Shown: piece after piece, positions 6,317 to 7,763 of the stretch | Layout of the letters: the number at the start of each line of letters is the position of its first letter | Numbering within the stretch: the first letter of the stretch is position 1 | Assembly (NCBI GenBank): GCA_001828645.1 | Contig: MHZD01000238.1 | Span: 1 to 7,763 of the forward strand | Direction: 5' to 3' | Origin: Planctomycetes bacterium RIFOXYC2_FULL_41_27 | GTDB taxonomy: Bacteria > Planctomycetota > Brocadiia > Brocadiales > Brocadiaceae | DNA length: 7,763 bases | Translations under genes and position numbers: made by a program | Notes under the pieces: generated by a model | What the model was told of the DNA's origin: nothing | Databases searched by the model: none | Seen by the model: only the letters and a program-made list of their open reading frames with translations

Positions 6317-6426
6317 ATGATACAAATTGTTCGGGTACTAAAAAATAAAGAGGCAAGAAATGTTGTAGCCTTCGGGTCTTATGTAAAAATGAAAGAAATG
6401 GAGCCAATTCACGGATGAAGTTGTAG
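6317..6426 (+). pseudogene. Relic of a second MntA/HepT module
   Basis: ATG 6317 opens a 33-codon frame ending at TGA 6416-6418. Its middle, ARNVVAFGSYVK, looks like the glycine-serine motif of a minimal nucleotidyltransferase. Its end, KEMEPIHG, closely matches the antitoxin tail at the left edge of the window (KEMESIY). At DNA level 6395-6417 and 12-34 agree at 20 of 23 positions. The D-x-D catalytic region between the two parts is missing, so this looks like an internal deletion. The stop overlaps ATG 6415, as in the intact pair, but that second frame reads only Met-Lys-Leu-stop (6415-6426), where the GTAGGGTGGA repeat begins. It is therefore a decayed antitoxin plus a toxin cut at its start. 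The alternative is a short chance frame, which the matching junction argues against. Confidence 0.6.
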
Positions 6427-6480
6427 GGTGGACTTCGTCGTGAGCGCTCAGTCGAACGATTAAGCGTGAGCGAATCCACC
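6427..6480. repeat. GGTGGATT hairpin repeat, interrupted
   Basis: The two ends, GGTGGA (6427-6432) plus TT (6460-6461) and AATCCACC (6473-6480), form an 8-bp stem once the 27-base insertion at 6433-6459 is removed. The restored unit has the loop AAGCGTGAGCG. Its left side begins exactly where the HepT relic ends, suggesting that this repeat cut or replaced the toxin gene. Short hairpins of this GGTGGATT type are dispersed repeats in various proteobacteria and other phyla. Confidence 0.65.
6433..6457 (+). repeat. Mini-palindrome insert, copy 2, nested in the GGTGGATT hairpin
   Basis: It reads CTTCGTCGTGAG, CG, CTCAGTCGAAC, identical to copy 1 except for an extra CG in the centre that keeps it palindromic (TGAGCGCTCA). 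It is flanked by GA on both sides (6431-6432 and 6458-6459). Removing one GA plus the core restores the host hairpin stem. Confidence 0.75.
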
Positions 6481-6520
6481 ATATTTGAAAGTGTTGTCAG
6501 TGAATTTGGCATAATAATCA

Positions 6521-6560
6521 GTTTTGTAGCTTGTGGGAAGTGCAGCGCACCCAACAAAAC
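6521..6560. repeat. Imperfect hairpin repeat
   Basis: GTTTTGT (6521-6527) pairs with ACAAAAC (6554-6560). Inside, TTGTGGG and CACCCAA pair imperfectly. It is another small dispersed-type hairpin in the repeat-rich gap. It is not followed by a T-run, so it is not a typical terminator. Confidence 0.45.
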
Positions 6561-6571
6561 ATGGGAATGAT

Positions 6572-6650
6572 GGACGAACGCAGATTTTTTAAGATGTATG
6601 GGTTTAAAATTTTAAACCCTTACGGCATGTATCTGCGAAAATCTGCGTCC
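6572..6650. repeat. 79-base inverted repeat with perfect palindromic core
   Basis: The outer arms are GGACGAACGCAGATTTT on the left and AAAATCTGCGTCC on the right (6638-6650), matching except for a three-base AAC insertion in the left arm. A further AGAT/ATCT pair lies inside. The centre, 6600-6619, is the perfect palindrome GGGTTTAAAATTTTAAACCC. It ends 26 bases before the hutU start, so it probably lies in the hutU leader or promoter region. GCAGATTTT/AAAATCTGC arms are typical of dispersed repeats in several environmental genomes. Confidence 0.7.
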
Positions 6651-6660
6651 TGATTAAGAA

Positions 6661-6666
6661 AGAGGA
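6661..6666 (+). promoter_or_regulatory. Shine-Dalgarno of hutU
   Basis: AGAGGA lies ten bases before ATG 6677 and directly follows the 79-base inverted repeat. The spacing is slightly long but acceptable. Confidence 0.5.
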
Positions 6667-6676
6667 ATAAATATCT

Positions 6677-7763
6677 ATGACACGACCGATGTTTTATGAA
6701 TTCAGACCACAGTCACCCATTACGTCTCCAAGGGGCACGACCCTTACGTGCAAAAACTGGGACAGTGAAGCGGCCTTGCGGATGTTGATGAACAACCTTG
6801 ACCCCGATGTCGCCATTCAGCCAGAAGAACTTATCGTCTATGGAGGGACGGGTCGTGCAGCAAGGAACTGGAAGGAATATCAGAGAATTGTGAATGCATT
6901 AAAGACGCTCAAAAATGACGAGACCCTGTGCATTCAGTCAGGCAAGCCGGTATATATTGCCAGGACTCATGAATGGGCTCCGCGCATTGTCATTGCTAAT
7001 GCAAATCTTGTCCCTGCATGGGCCAAACAGGAGGTGTTTGATAGATACGATGAAATGGGACTCATCATGTACGGTCAGATGACGGCGGGAAGCTGGATTT
7101 ATATCGGTACACAGGGCGTCCTGCAGGGTACATACGAAACCTTTGCAGCCCTTGCTAAAAAGGTATTTAATACCGATACTCTTAAGGGCAAGTTCGTGCT
7201 CACAGCAGGCATGGGGGGCATGAGCAGTGCACAGCCATTGGCCGTAACTATGAACGAGGGTGTGGTACTATGCGTAGAGGTGAGGAAGGAACGCATAGAA
7301 AAAAAGATTAAAGAGGGTTATTGCGATAGGATGACGGATAATCTCGATGAGGCGCTTCAATGGGTTGCGGACGCCAAATCTAAACAAATGCCGCTATCGG
7401 TAGGTTTGGTGGGAAATGCCGCCGTTATACATCCTGAACTGGTAAAGCGAAATATCACGCCGGACATCGTAACGGATCAAACCCCTGCGCATGATCTGAT
7501 GTCGTATGTGCCAGTTGGAGAGGTGAAGGAACTCGACAAACTAAGGGAGAAAAATAAACGCGCTTACAAGGAAAAGGTATTAGACGCCATTGTCGATCAT
7601 GCAAAAGCCATTCTGGATATGCAGAGGAATGGGGCTGTGTGTTTTGATTACGGCAATAATCTCAGGTCACAGGCAGAGATGGCGGGCGTATCCATGAGGG
7701 ATTCCGACGGACGCTATTGGTATCCGGGTTTTGTCCCTGCATTTATACGGCCTTTATTCTGTC
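6677..7763 (+). CDS. hutU: Urocanate hydratase (urocanase), N-terminal 362 residues
   Basis: Urocanase converts urocanate to 4-imidazolone-5-propanoate, the second step of histidine breakdown, using tightly bound NAD; cytoplasmic. The frame is open from ATG 6677 to the window edge; the usual protein is about 550 residues or more. Family blocks are [20 protein letters not shown] (19-38), the [12 protein letters not shown] motif (54-65), [15 protein letters not shown] (133-147), the NAD-loop region [14 protein letters not shown] (176-189), [10 protein letters not shown], and [10 protein letters not shown] near the end. The active-site cysteine region of the family lies beyond the window. In the NAD loop the usual GGMGGAQP reads GGMSSAQP (Ser183-Ser184), so the third glycine of a GxGxxG pattern is replaced. 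Base composition is visibly richer in G/C than in the left part: 7201-7260 has 36 of 60. No other hut gene is in the window; others may follow. Confidence 0.95.
   Translation, partial: MTRPMFYEFRPQSPITSPRGTTLTCKNWDSEAALRMLMNNLDPDVAIQPEELIVYGGTGRAARNWKEYQRIVNALKTLKNDETLCIQSGKPVYIARTHEWAPRIVIANANLVPAWAKQEVFDRYDEMGLIMYGQMTAGSWIYIGTQGVLQGTYETFAALAKKVFNTDTLKGKFVLTAGMGGMSSAQPLAVTMNEGVVLCVEVRKERIEKKIKEGYCDRMTDNLDEALQWVADAKSKQMPLSVGLVGNAAVIHPELVKRNITPDIVTDQTPAHDLMSYVPVGEVKELDKLREKNKRAYKEKVLDAIVDHAKAILDMQRNGAVCFDYGNNLRSQAEMAGVSMRDSDGRYWYPGFVPAFIRPLFC

Noticed and set aside
5884..6480. The short palindromes and hairpins as a CRISPR array
   Set aside because: The repeats are not direct, evenly spaced or separated by spacers, and no cas genes are present.
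6309..6557. An 82-codon minus-strand frame across the repeat cluster
   Set aside because: It spans unrelated repeats and the toxin-antitoxin relic, so it cannot be one evolved gene, and no ribosome-binding site is visible.
7099..7296. A 65-codon minus-strand frame inside hutU
   Set aside because: It is antisense to the strongly conserved urocanase core.

Overview
The window reads as a chromosomal stretch from a moderately AT-rich Gram-negative-type bacterium, possibly an anaerobic environmental lineage such as Planctomycetota (Brocadiales), Nitrospirota or Desulfobacterota. That placement is weak. It rests on the mix of a YdcH/DUF465 protein, a stand-alone SplB-like radical SAM protein, an archaeal-type sirtuin and many small C/G-rich inverted repeats. 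No rRNA, tRNA or CRISPR array was seen.

Positions 1-2877 look like an accessory or defence segment. They hold the last codons of a probable MntA nucleotidyltransferase antitoxin, a complete HepT (HEPN) toxin overlapping it, and a large 810-residue protein. That protein has an unrecognised N-terminal region, a four-cysteine zinc ribbon and a C-terminal PD-(D/E)XK nuclease-like signature. It is AT-rich compared with the genes to the right and starts at TTG. Positions 2878-3157 hold no confident gene, only a weak hairpin and a coding-like but broken stretch.

Positions 3158-5822 look like ordinary metabolism. A SplB-like radical SAM gene runs leftward. A sirtuin and an alpha/beta hydrolase run rightward as a tightly coupled pair (8-base overlap). 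A 17-codon open frame repeats the same overlap junction after the hydrolase and may be the stub of a lost third gene.

Positions 5823-6676 are a repeat-rich zone around one small intact gene (YdcH-like, 6067-6312). They contain a 137-base MITE-like inverted repeat, two hairpin repeats, a 79-base inverted repeat with a perfect 20-base palindromic core, and a relic of a second MntA/HepT module. A 23-25-base palindrome is inserted into two unrelated host repeats, at the same target context (GGNGGA^TT) and flanked by the same two bases. Positions 6677-7763 carry the first 362 codons of urocanate hydratase (hutU), running off the right edge.

The two most interesting items are the nested mini-palindrome, a possible minimal mobile unit seen twice with matching junctions, and the large zinc-ribbon/nuclease protein beside a HepT toxin. 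The decayed second MntA/HepT copy about 6.4 kb away links the two ends of the window.
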